Source of the DNA: Paroedura picta
Taxonomy: Eukaryota > Chordata > Lepidosauria > Squamata > Gekkonidae
DNA length: 64,000 nt
Assembly (NCBI RefSeq): GCF_049243985.1
Contig: NC_135373.1
Location: 95,351,213 to 95,415,212, forward strand
Direction: 5' to 3'
Below the pieces are notes generated by a model. It was given only the letters and a program-made list of their open reading frames with translations. It did not search any database and was not told where the DNA came from. A program made the position numbers and the translations under genes. Shown piece by piece: positions 48,740 through 60,200 of the stretch (position 1 is its first letter; the number at the start of each line of letters is the position of its first letter).

Positions 48740-50100
48740 AAGTGCAGTTGCCAGCAGTAGGCCTCAGGATTCAAAAGGGCAGCCATTGTGGGTGGAATGC
48801 CCCGTTTGACTCTGTGACAACACAAAGCTGAATGGGGCATTTTGGGTCCCTGCTGGGACACCGTAGGTGGGGGGAGGAGCTGGGCCTAGATGGCCCAGAT
48901 TTTCCCTGTACACATGGGCCCAGCCCAGCATGGGCACCAATGGCACCCCCTGAAAACTCAGCATTCCCTTAACATGGGGCATTGAAGACCCTAAAGTGGG
49001 CCAGGTCTGGGAGGGAGCTGGGCTGATGGTGACATCATGCATCTGCGGGGATTTGTCCCACTGATGTGAGAGCGCTGGTCCGGCTTATCCCGGCTTATCC
49101 CTCCCATGCATAATCGATCTTTGAGAGGCATTTCAACTATCTAGCATGTAAATTGAAAGCTATATTAAAGTCTGTGAAAATTGCATTGGTATTAGTAAGG
49201 GACAGCAAGATATACTCTTCCAAGTGAGAATAAAATGCAAAATGAACCTGCATAAACACTCTTTGCAAAACTTTGACCCCAGTAGCAATCACATTGGTCC
49301 AACAGATGGATTCCTTCACTCCTTATATATTTGAACATAGCTGACATTCAGCAAAGGCATTGACTTAATTTGTACACATGGCCTAAGACTTTACAAGTCT
49401 CTTTATAGCTTGTTGACATTCTTGAGATATGATGAGACTGAACATGTGTGGGGAGATCACATATTTTTCAGATCATTTATGAATCCCCCAAGGGACAAAA
49501 TAAGCAGAGGACAGAAAATTGGAGGTAGCACAGTCCATATTATGTATTGTCAAAAGTCTGAACTGACCATTGTCAAGTTATTTGACAACTGCCAGAGCCC
49601 CTACTGGCAAGTGGTTAATGTGTCATTCTGTGAAAATGTTTGACATTCCAAAATAAATTGTTTATTTTAACTGTGCATGGGCAAGTTCACTATATTCTAA
49701 TTAACAAGATTAGTGTTAAACTAAAGGAGAACAAAGTGTGATTCCTGAGACTTATTTATACATGGAAATGAAAGTCATATTGATATAGACCACAGCTTTC
49801 ACAAGGGCACTGCTAATTCTAATCTAACAAAGCGAAAAGACATTGTGTTTAGCAAAAACAAACTGAAGAATTGTGTAGTCCATAAAACAAAGTTGTCGAT
49901 TGCAAATGAGCAAAGTAGCTTCAGTTATCAACAAGAGTTGTCATTTCCAACATGTTGTCAATTTTCATTATAATTACTGTGTGAAGCAGAATGAGTCAAA
50001 TTATATACTCCTTGATAGTACATTTTAACATGTTAGATTAGAATACAATTAGAATCTTATGAAATAATACCTGAATGATCCTACAGTCACATGGCCGAAT
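48740..50100. other. intergenic, mostly unassigned
   Basis: 48740-49110 is GC-rich and could be another non-autonomous DNA element; it ends near CCCATGCATAATCGATC, which resembles the TGCATAAT ends of the element at 27369. 49120-50100 is AT-rich with nothing recognised. Confidence 0.5.
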
Positions 50101-50105
50101 ATGGG

Positions 50106-50300
50106 AACCAAGCTATGGCTCAGTGGTTTGGTATATAGAAGGTCCCAGATTCAATCTCCAGTATCTCCAGTTAAAAGGAATGAGTGGTAGTAAATGTAAA
50201 AGACCTCTGCTTGAGACCCTGGAGAGTTGCTACTAAGTAGACAGTACTGACTTTGATGGCGGGTCAGAAAGGTCTGATTCAATATAACAGATTCATGGGT
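50106..50300 (+). mobile_element. tRNA-derived SINE
   Basis: AAGCTATGGCTCAGTGGTTT (A box), AGATTCAATCTCCAG (B box), CATCTCCAGTTAAAAGG-like text, AGACCTCTGCTTGAGACCC and GTAGACAGTACTGACTTTG. The most complete copy of this SINE family in the window. Confidence 0.8.
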
Positions 50301-50305
50301 ACATA

Positions 50306-50462
50306 AAGGTAAAGGTAAAGGTATCCCCTGTGCAAGCACCGAGTCATGTCTGACCCTTGGGGTGACGCCCTCCAGCGTTTTCTTGGCAGACTCAATACGG
50401 GGTGGTTTGCCAGTGCCTTCCCCAGTCATGACCGTTTACCCCCCAGCAAGCTGGGTACTCGT
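50306..50462 (-). mobile_element. Sauria-type SINE, head missing
   Basis: Tail complement AAAGGTAAAGGTAAAGGTAT at the left, then the body to CAGCAAGCTGGGTACTC. The tRNA-like part is absent, as in the copy at 674. Confidence 0.9.
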
Positions 50463-51104
50463 CTGGCATTACTTTCAAAACAATTTCATAACATGAACAT
50501 TCTAAAGAATCACACAGTAAACAAAGAGAACTGCACCTGCTTAACAGGAACAGGTGACCACTTGAACCTGAAGGCAGAGCCATTGTCACCATCCAGTACA
50601 GATTCTTGGAAGCAGCAAGATGCAACAATAGCTATAGTAGTAAGTGTAGCATCATTATATTTGTATTTATTCAATTTTTACTCCAATTTGTCACTATGCA
50701 GCTTACAGAACATAGAGGAATTAGTGGTTTATGTATAATATTAAATTGTTCCTGAGCAGATGTGTGTCAGATCTGCTAAGGAGCAAATACTGACCATGTT
50801 CAATAAACATTACACTCCAAAATTTTATGAGTGTACTGACCACTACATCAGTGCTTTGACACAGCATGTGGATTTGTGCAAATGCTTCAGAATCCTCTAT
50901 GCCCTTCAAGCAAAGTGCTCTTGTGAATGCAGATTTTGGTGTTGTGTTCAGTATAATAATTACACCATACAACGGTGCAATTGTAGGCATTGTTTTCTGC
51001 AATTCCCATATGTATGGCTGGTAGAACTGGACTGCCCGACTGATATGAATCACCATTGGGAAACTAGGCCTGGTATTATATTGTCTCTTTCTGCATCTTT
51101 TTAG

Positions 51105-51233
51105 GTTCTCTTGAAGAACAAGTTTATTTTGTAATGATCAAAGACTATATGGGATCAGAGATGAACTTAATAGGACTTTCCCAGGTACCCGCACCTGATG
51201 GATTCTCTCTTTCTGAAGGGCATCCTTTATTTG
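51105..51233 (+). CDS. NR1H4: NR1H4 first coding exon (FXR-alpha1/2 type)
   Basis: Acceptor-like CATCTTTTTAG ends at 51104, which suggests a non-coding exon further upstream, as in mammals. Coding from ATG 51149: [28 protein letters not shown] plus one base of G29; human starts [20 protein letters not shown]. An in-frame ATG at 51134 would add MIKDY. Donor GTAAGT at 51234. Confidence 0.85.
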
Positions 51234-54200
51234 GTAAGTCAGACAATACAGTAGGAGCAAAATGATAATTCAATTCAAAAAGAGGGAAGAAATGCTACCC
51301 CCCCCCCCAAAAAAAAATGTCTACGAGCTCTAGAAATCTCTATTCTAGAAATCTCTCAGGCTTTAGTTAGCCTCTCTAGGATACAAAGATGACAATGGAT
51401 TTTTTTAAAAAATTGAAATCTGTAATGCTTTTAGTTGTGGTATGCCACTTAGCGGCATAACTAAAATATGAAAGTAAACAGTAACATCCATAAAAGAACA
51501 GCCAGCCAAAACTCTAGGAAAAAGAAAATTAGAAAAGTGAAAAGATGTTAAAAGATATCTTTATTGTACCTTAGGAAGCACAAGTATAACATGAATGAAA
51601 ATGGTATTTTCTTTTCATTACTTGATTAATTAGTATCTGAATGCAAATTCCAAAGGCAAAAAGCAAAACCTCAGCAGACCTGTGTCCTACATGCAGCTAC
51701 CACCAGCCTTGGCCTTTTAGAGATTGCTCAGTCCAATTGCAAAAGCAAGCTGTCACTATGGACGGCAAGTTATAAAGTACATAGCCCACAGACTGTACAA
51801 AATGCAGCTTTTATAAAGCTTGGCTACTTGCTGTGGTTACAAAGAGTGAACACATTTGTTTATCATGCCCTTGGACCTTGTACAAACAGTGATTCAGTTG
51901 CTTTTTTCACTGAAATCACAGGCTCTGTCTGCAAACTATTCTCATGCTTGGGATCTTTCCATGGAATAACCTTGCTATTCATTCATTTTACAGTGTATTC
52001 TCTGACATAGAAAGACAACTTTTATACCAACCATTTAGGTCCAATAATCATTTTATTGAATATTTTTTTATAGTTTTTAATTTAAATCTTTGAAAATTTG
52101 CACTTTTTGTTAACATCAATACAAAAAGAATCTAATCCCTATAGTTTCTTTCTGTAGAACCAAGAGAATATTAGTTTAGAAACATGCTTCCTTCTCATAT
52201 TGTTGTTACTGATGAAAATTAATTCTGCCAAATAACATTTACTAAGCCAGCAAGTCTAATTAAGTCTAATTAAGTAATAAAGGATATAATAGCGGTGATC
52301 ACAGACATGCTTTGACCACTCAACATCTATGATACAACATCTATTATATCATGTGGGAAAGCTAACTGTGGTGTCTGGCCATGCAGTGAGACAATGATTA
52401 CTGTGTGAGGCTTACTCTTGATGAAGAGGTAGAAGACCACACCTTGAGGTGGAAAATCAAAACATAATAATGGCCATTTTCAGCCCTTTAATCCCAGTGA
52501 GAAAGGTATGGTAAAAATCTTATTAATAAATACATATTGTAGTCCTATATGTCTACTTCCCTACCTCTGAGGCAAGATTTTCCCTCTATTTTTCTTTCCC
52601 TTTGTGTTTTCTTCTTCCCTTAAGAACTCTGGCGGTCCTACCCTGTCACATAATATTTTGGCTGTTAATTCAGCCTAGGAACTTGAGGAAAGGATTAAGA
52701 GCCCCTTTAAACTTAAATGGCATTGAAGGCATTTTGAAATTCCAAAGTAACAAAATATTTTATTCAACATAGGGGAAAAAGATCAAGTGAAATCAGGGGT
52801 AAAATCAATATAGATCTCTGAAGTAAATCAGTATATGCACAGACTTTAGTTCATATGTTTCAGGCTACTAAATGTTTCATAAGCTTTTCCCAGTGATTTA
52901 GGATCATTAAGATGAGAAGCCAGTGTTTCCCAAACACTCTGAGCATTCACCAACTCTTTTGATTTCCAGAAGGCTGGTACACTATATCCAGTACCCAAAC
53001 TCCTTCTCTAAACACACCAGTACACTTCCTGAGCTTTAATTTATTTGATTACGCAAGGCAGTCTCTAATTGTACCAGACCAGAGATCTCACTCTTCAGAG
53101 CTATTTCCCTGGGTTTTTTAATTTATTTTTATTTATAATTTGATTTCTAGACCACCATTTCCAGTGAACTGGCTTGCAGTGGTTTACAGCATATATATAA
53201 AACACTGTATATAAAATCTTACAATAAAATCTCCAAATCGTGCCCCAATAAAATAAACATAACAATAGAATGCAATAAGACACAATAAAACAAGATGGCG
53301 GTACAACTGAAAGATCTCCCCAGCCTCCATTACAGTCAATTTGGTGGGCTGGAGTGGCTAGGGCTATGGATCACAGCAGGGTAGTTCTGTAGGCGCAATA
53401 CCCAAGAACTGGGGGAGGAGAATTTGAAATTCCCCATTACTCATCATGCCCAGCCTCAACCAAACGCCTGGTGGAAGAGTTCCATTTTGCAAGCCCTGAA
53501 GAACCTCGAGAGCTCTGACAGGGCCTGCATCTCTTCAGGGAGCTCATTCCACCAGGTAGGGACCAAGTCTGAAAAGGCGCTGGCCCTGGTCGAGGCTAGG
53601 CATGCTTCCTGGGGCCTCAGGACCATCAGCAGATTCATACCTGCAGAGTGAAGTGCCCTGTCGGGGGCATAAGGAATTTTCTTCTCTCTCTAGATCTACC
53701 TCTTTTCTGGCTTGAATGGGAATCTTCTTCTAATTACCCACTTCTCTTGCCAGCTTCTAATCTTTGAGTTGTTGAGCACCCCAGCTCCTCTCAGGCTTCC
53801 ACCAATCAACTCGATAAAGTACCCCCACTTCACTAAATGACCCTGATAAGTGGCCACTGCCAGCATCTTTGGCTAGCCCAGACTGGCCAGATCATCAGGC
53901 AAAACAGGAAAATTTGCAGGGAGGTGGGTAGGGCTACTGGGTTTGCATGTGAGTAAACAAGGAACCAAAAAGCAGGCCAGGGAGAAGACTCTAGGTCCTT
54001 TCCAGGCTGTGGAGAACAGTCTCAGAAAGAGAAAGAACAATGCAATGCAACTTCCTTGAATTTTAGTATCTCAGGCCTGTTGCCAACCCAGGCATTCTGC
54101 CAGGACCATGGAGGCTAGAGTGGAGTACAAGATAATGCAAACCCTCTGGATCCCCACAAGCTTCTGTTTTGCTCAGTAATACTTATACCATAGAACAACC

Positions 54201-57200
54201 GTGTTATTGCAATCTAAATGTAACAGGGAAAAGGATACCTAAATGGGGCAATAGTTTTATGTATAAAATTGTAACAGCTGCTCATTAACTTTATTTGCCC
54301 TAGCATTTGTAGAAAGTTAGTTAAGTTAGTACAGTAATGACCTATGTAAATAAAATACATTTAGGGTACAGTAAGACACATTTGTGAGATGTATTTCTGT
54401 GACTCTTCTTGATATATACTATGTGGCAAATAATATCCTCAAAGTGCTATCAGAATAGAGAAAATTAATGGTGTCTGTAACAGATTGCTTGCTTGCTTGA
54501 TTTATAAATAAATTGGCTTTTATACTGTCCATCCTCACAAGTGGGCTAGGGACAGTTTGCAGCAATAAAACATTCACAGTGCTAAAAGTACAATAAGCAC
54601 ATCAAAACAGAATATAACCCCCCTTCGCACCATTTGTACTGATCCTGCCCACCAATATGGTCATTATCTTAATAACTATGCCCCCATAAGAAGAAGGGGG
54701 GACATGGAGAGGAGGGGAGGCTCGCTCACTGGAAATTTAGGCTGTCATGACCTCAACTATATGCCTGGTAGAAGTGTGCCATTTTACAGGCCCTGTGGAA
54801 CTTTGACAGCTCCATCAGGGCTTGGATCCCATCTGGCTGCTCATGCCACTCAGTCACAGAAACTTGCTGGGTGAAACTCTTTTCTCAGCCTGACCTACTG
54901 CACAGGATGCTTTTCTGAAGTAGCCAAGACTGGTAGACTTTTCAGTTGTTGCTAAAAATCAAACCTTGCAATATTTTTTGTGTAACAAAATGGCACAATA
55001 CAATATTCTCTGCATTTGATTCTGACCTCCATTGGTTTATTCCATCATGGCATGTACTACGTACATTTAATATTAGTTACATGTATAAAATAGAATGTCA
55101 TGTAAAACTGTACAATTTCAGGAGTGAATAGAATTGTACATGACTTTATGAGCATGCCCTCCCACAAAGAGAGTTACTCAGATTTTAACTAATTATACAG
55201 GAAATTTGACATAGCTGTTTCTCAGATATTTTTCAAACTGACTCCTCATACTAAAGTTAATCAGTAAACTATGTAACCTCTAACCTAGTCTTTCCTTGGT
55301 GAGTCTTAAAGGAAGTTTTAATTTTCACTTCTGAGTAAAGTATTGAGAAGTTAAGGAAGCCGGAGAGATCTATAATATAAAAGAAGTATCTTTCTCTGAA
55401 ATTGTCACATAAATTGACAGGCTTAAACTTTCTTAAGGTAAGATATTTTCCCAGCTCATCTGTAGTTTTCAGCCTTAGATACTAGATAAGGCTATATGAA
55501 CCAGTATCTAGAAACTGGGGCTAATAACTAAGCTGATCATGCTATGTAGCACATTTAATATGCTGTTTTCACTTCATTTATTATGTTCCTTGTATTTAGC
55601 TGAAATTTATAGTGCAGATTATTTTGAATCTTCTTGCTTGCTAATTGTGAATGAGAATGCACATGCAGTTTGAAGGGGGAGCTGACTTCAGTCTTGTGTG
55701 ATGTACTTTTTAAAAGGTTAGATTTACTCCTCTGGTGTGTTTTAAGTTTCCAAAGCAAAGCAATTAAGGCTTAATTAAACTGGGTCGTGCTCCTGAGTAT
55801 GCTTTCTTGCTTAAGAATGTAATAAATTCATGCAGGATCATAAAGCTATACATAAAGCTATTGGTCTGCTTACTCCAACAAATAGCACTAGATAACCACC
55901 ATAAACAGACAGTGGGCTGTGGTCTAACCCTCCTTCCCCCGCAGCTGTCTCTCACTGCTATGCTTTCTTTGTGTATGGTGGGGAAGGTGATCCAGCTGCA
56001 AAACTAGAGATTAGACTGGATTATATATGGATACAATGCCTCCCATCAAGATTGGGAGTGTTGTGTCTCCCACCCCAGAAAACATTCTTACCCTCCCACC
56101 TTTCCTGAGCTCAACCTTAACAAACGCCTCATACCTGTCCCCCCAGCTCCACCCATGAGAGTCCTTCTATCAACCATGACAGCTAAACAAAATCTGCATG
56201 GTCAGAGACAGGGTATCTTTGAATATCAGATGCTGGCTACAAAGACAACAGCAAGACCCAGGAAATTTGTATTGTGCTCATACCCAGCTTGTGTGCTTCC
56301 TAAAAAGCTGTGGCTAGTCACTGCTGAAAAGAGAATTGTGGGTGGAGACAAGTGACTTTCTCAGGCACAGGAACTGAGTACAAGGGAGAAGTAGGGTCTC
56401 AGGCTCAAACATTAGACCTCTCCTTTGGCTCCATGTTTACTGCTGCAACACCACACCCATTTTAGGAAAGGAAATGAATGATTCTGGGAGAGAAGTAATT
56501 TGCCACAAACAAATTGTGGGGTCTGAGAAACTAATCCTCAACCCACAAAATAATTCCCCTTTCCATAGATGTCAATCTCATTCCTGACCCAACATTTGCT
56601 GAATTGCTTTCTCTCCCCACCTGCAAAGGCAAAAAAAGAGCATGTTTCATAATGCAATACTGGACGTATTACTTGTTTCATTTATGTATAATTAACATAT
56701 GGTATTCACTATCTCAAGGCAAGATGCACCAAACTGAAGAAAGCAGTAGTAGTAATCTCTTGATAGGATAGAATGAGTTGTATTATTTTAGATTTAGATT
56801 AGATTTAGCAAAAAATATACTATAACTTCCTACCCCCCTAACCCTAACCCCTCAGTTCAACAAACCTGGCAAACCTGTGCCTCAGAGGGAGGTGTTAATG
56901 GGAAGTTAGCCTGCTGTTCTGGCTATTCCAAGGAGGCAGCCCTTGATCTTATCTGCCCTGGCCTCAACCCAACGCCTGGTGGAAGAGTTTTATCTTACAG
57001 GCCCTGCAGAACTGTGAAAGCTCCAACAGGACCCCCAGCTCTTCCAGGCGCTCATTCAGGTGCTTGGGTTTTTTGTGGTCAAGTCACTGCTGATTTATGG
57101 TGACCTGATAGGGGTTTCAAGGCAAGAGAACTTCAAGGCCTCCCATACAAATAGTAGCCAGAACCAACCCTGTTTAGCTTCAAGATGTGATGAAACCAGG

Positions 57201-60200
57201 CTATCCTGGCAAAGGCATTCAAGTGCAGGCCAAAACATTTTTTCTTTTTCAGACTTTTGAGGCTTTGGTGGATCTTATAACCTGTATTCCAACTTTTTCA
57301 CCCTGGTTTTCCTGCTACCAGGAAGCTGGTTTTATTGCATGCAGTACAGTTTCTTCTGCTGTTTGGGTTAGTTTATTTTGGGTGGTTGTTTGATTTTTTA
57401 AATTGTTGTAAGTCACCTTAAGAAGTTTGCTAGAGAGATTTATGTTTCCTAAATAAATACATCTACTATAATGCATACAAATATTTGGGAGATCATTAGA
57501 ACACAGATATTTAGTAGTAAGATATAATATAACACTTAAAAACAATTCACCGAAGACCTCCGATCTCTTATTTCTGGAGTAAATTCATTTATCATGTATA
57601 AGTTACACAGTAGTTAAAGCCAGTGTGATGTAGCAGATTACTGAATAAGGATTATTGAATAAGGACCTGGATTCAAATCTTGGTTATGAAACTCATTTGG
57701 TGACTTCATGCTAGTCACTCTTTCTCATCCTGATCTACCACACAAGGCTGTTGAGGGGATAAAATGGGGTGGGGAGAGTCCTGTACATTACCTTGAACTC
57801 CTTGGGCAAAGAGTGAAATAAAAGGGAAAGGCAGATGGTAAGCAGCCTTTTAGGTTATGAGTTTTAGGTTTGATGCATATCATTTTTCTGCCTTCTTGAA
57901 ACCAGCACTGGCTTTTCCAAATCAGCTGTTAAGTGGTTGCAAAACAATGTCACAGCCTATCCTGGCTGCAGGTCAACTCATATTTGATTGACTAACCTTT
58001 ATGAAGTCTTCTGAGTTTGAACTGCACACATGTTGAACCATTCAGGAAACCATTGGATACACTCAGCCTAGTCAACCCATGGTGACTCAGTGTCAATAGA
58101 GACTGAAGGAGGGGAGGTGAAGTGTAAAAATGTTAAACAGCCTCTTAAACTAATGTTTTGGGAACAGAAAGCTGTAGCAGTATAATAAGTACATTTATAA
58201 TAATAGATGTTGTTTCTTTGTTATTGTCCAGGTCTGTTTCCAGAACCAATGACTTCTCCTGAGCAATATTCTGATGCATCCCCTTATTCACAGTACAATA
58301 CTGTACATTTCTCTCCAGCGCAGCCTCCAGTCTCTTCACCTCCTTTTTACTCCAGCCTTGGCTTCTGTTCCCAACAGCCTGAGGAATGGTACACACCTGT
58401 AATGTATGAACTCAGAAAAATTCCTTCTGATAACTTTTTCCTAAAGGAGCAAGAAGTAGGGGGCATGCCTGTTGCCAAGAAGCCTCGGATGGGTTCTTCC
58501 TCAGGAAGAATTAAAGGAAAAGAACTGTGTGTCGTTTGTGGGGACAAAGCTTCTGGGTACCACTATAATGCCCTGACCTGTGAAGGCTGCAAGGGTAAGA
58601 CATAATTTCAAATGGCTGAAAGTAAAGCATAAGGCTACTCCTAGGTGATATTCCATGTTCCATCTAGATATCTCGGAGTAAGAGTAATTTATTACTTAAC
58701 ATGAATTATTCTGTTTTCCAGAAGAATGTTTTCAATTTAAATTTTGTTCAGTTGTGGATTCAGCAACTTTTGTGTTTAATTTCTCATATTGATACAATAC
58801 TAAGAGATGTATTTATTTAGTTGTTCATGTGTTTATTAAAATATTTCACCAAATATTCCTGTTAAAAGGACCTAAAGCAGTTTATGAAAATGAATAATTA
58901 AACTCAGATAGAACTAAAACAATAAAACAGTATATAAACATTAATTCATCCACAAAGTAGAAAACATGGGCCTAACCCAAGTTAACCCCAAATTGCTTGA
59001 AAGATGGGCTCGTTTCCTTCAAATTCCTTCCTAAGGAACACTGCTTTGCAACACTTCCTAAAATCAACCAAGTGGCATTCCACCTACTTTAATAATTCCT
59101 GAGGCTGTTGTTGAGATCACTGATGGATTTGTGAAAGAATGTGGACTTTGTATTTTTGTATGCTTGCATTTGTTTAAGATGTTGACTGGATTACAGTTTT
59201 TAAAACTGGTGATTTTTTTTAAAAAATGGCACTGAAATATTCAGCTTTAAATCTCTCCTTCCCCTTCCTTGATTCACTCTATGGAAATGTGCTAAACTCC
59301 TAGTGAATAATGGAACAAAAAATATGTGGCGGTGAGTGAAAGCACCAAATGATTTGCATTTCAAAAGAGCTCTGTGTCAGTCAAACGTATTTCAATGGAT
59401 AGTGTACATAAGACGTTTTAGAGGCAACTTCAAATGGACATAGCAAAGTGCCAGTTTTGTTGATAAAGGGTACCATTTTATTATTCTGTAACAAAAAATT
59501 GCCACAGTCAGAGGCTTACCAGAGCCAGGAATAAACTAGATGTGATTTAGGGACTGCAGTGTACAAAATTAAAGGCAATGTGGAGACCAGCTGCTGAAGA
59601 TAACTATCTCCCTTGTGCCTTGCTGCTTTTGAGTTTTCTCAGAGTCCTGAACAAGTCCCCTTCTCCAGCGCTTGGCCAGGGGAAGCGTTTGCTGTCTCCC
59701 AGTAGCCACAAAGTAGTGATATCTGTTGGGGTATCTAAATAAAGAAGAGCCTCTCTGTGAATGTAGAACCAAGGTGTTTGTTATGAAGGTTGTTTACAAA
59801 ACTGTAGCAGAATAATAATAGCTAGGCTTACATGTGCCTGGCTGCAGTGGCCAAACTCCCACCCCCCACCCTCAATGGCTCATGTGCAATCAACTGGGCT
59901 GCAGGAGAAATGTGGGGACAATGATATCCTGAATGCTGTGATGTAATTCCTGGGATCACCTGGAATTATCATCACAGTGTCTGTGATCCTTCCCCTCCAC
60001 AGGCTCCACCCCCCAATGCTCCCATGTAAATGTACACAGGATACATGGTTAACTGACTAGCTCCTCCTCTTATTACTGCTGAGGGTGATTCTTTACTCCT
60101 ATTCCTCCCTCTTTCTCTTGCTGACCGCTGCTGTTGTGCATCCTCCTCCCTCACCAACAGCTACAATCTTTAAAACAAAGACACACAGACAAAGGCAGAA

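Larger units (their letters stand above)
51234..58231 (+). other. NR1H4: NR1H4 intron after the alpha1/2 exon
   Basis: 7.0 kb, GT...AG. In mammals a second promoter and the alpha3/4 first exon (MVMQFQGLENPI...) lie in this interval. I looked for it and did not find it. Contains reversed LINE pieces at 53110, 54500 and 56935, a 5S SINE at 57075 and an MIR-like SINE at 57615. 51240-53100 and 54910-56930 show nothing named. Confidence 0.85.

Noticed and set aside
53424-53651. Open frames on both strands near 53.5 kb
   Set aside because: The minus-strand one is the C-terminal end of a LINE ORF; the other is its shadow.
58145-58547. Minus-strand frames opposite the NR1H4 exon
   Set aside because: Shadows of the real exon on the + strand.
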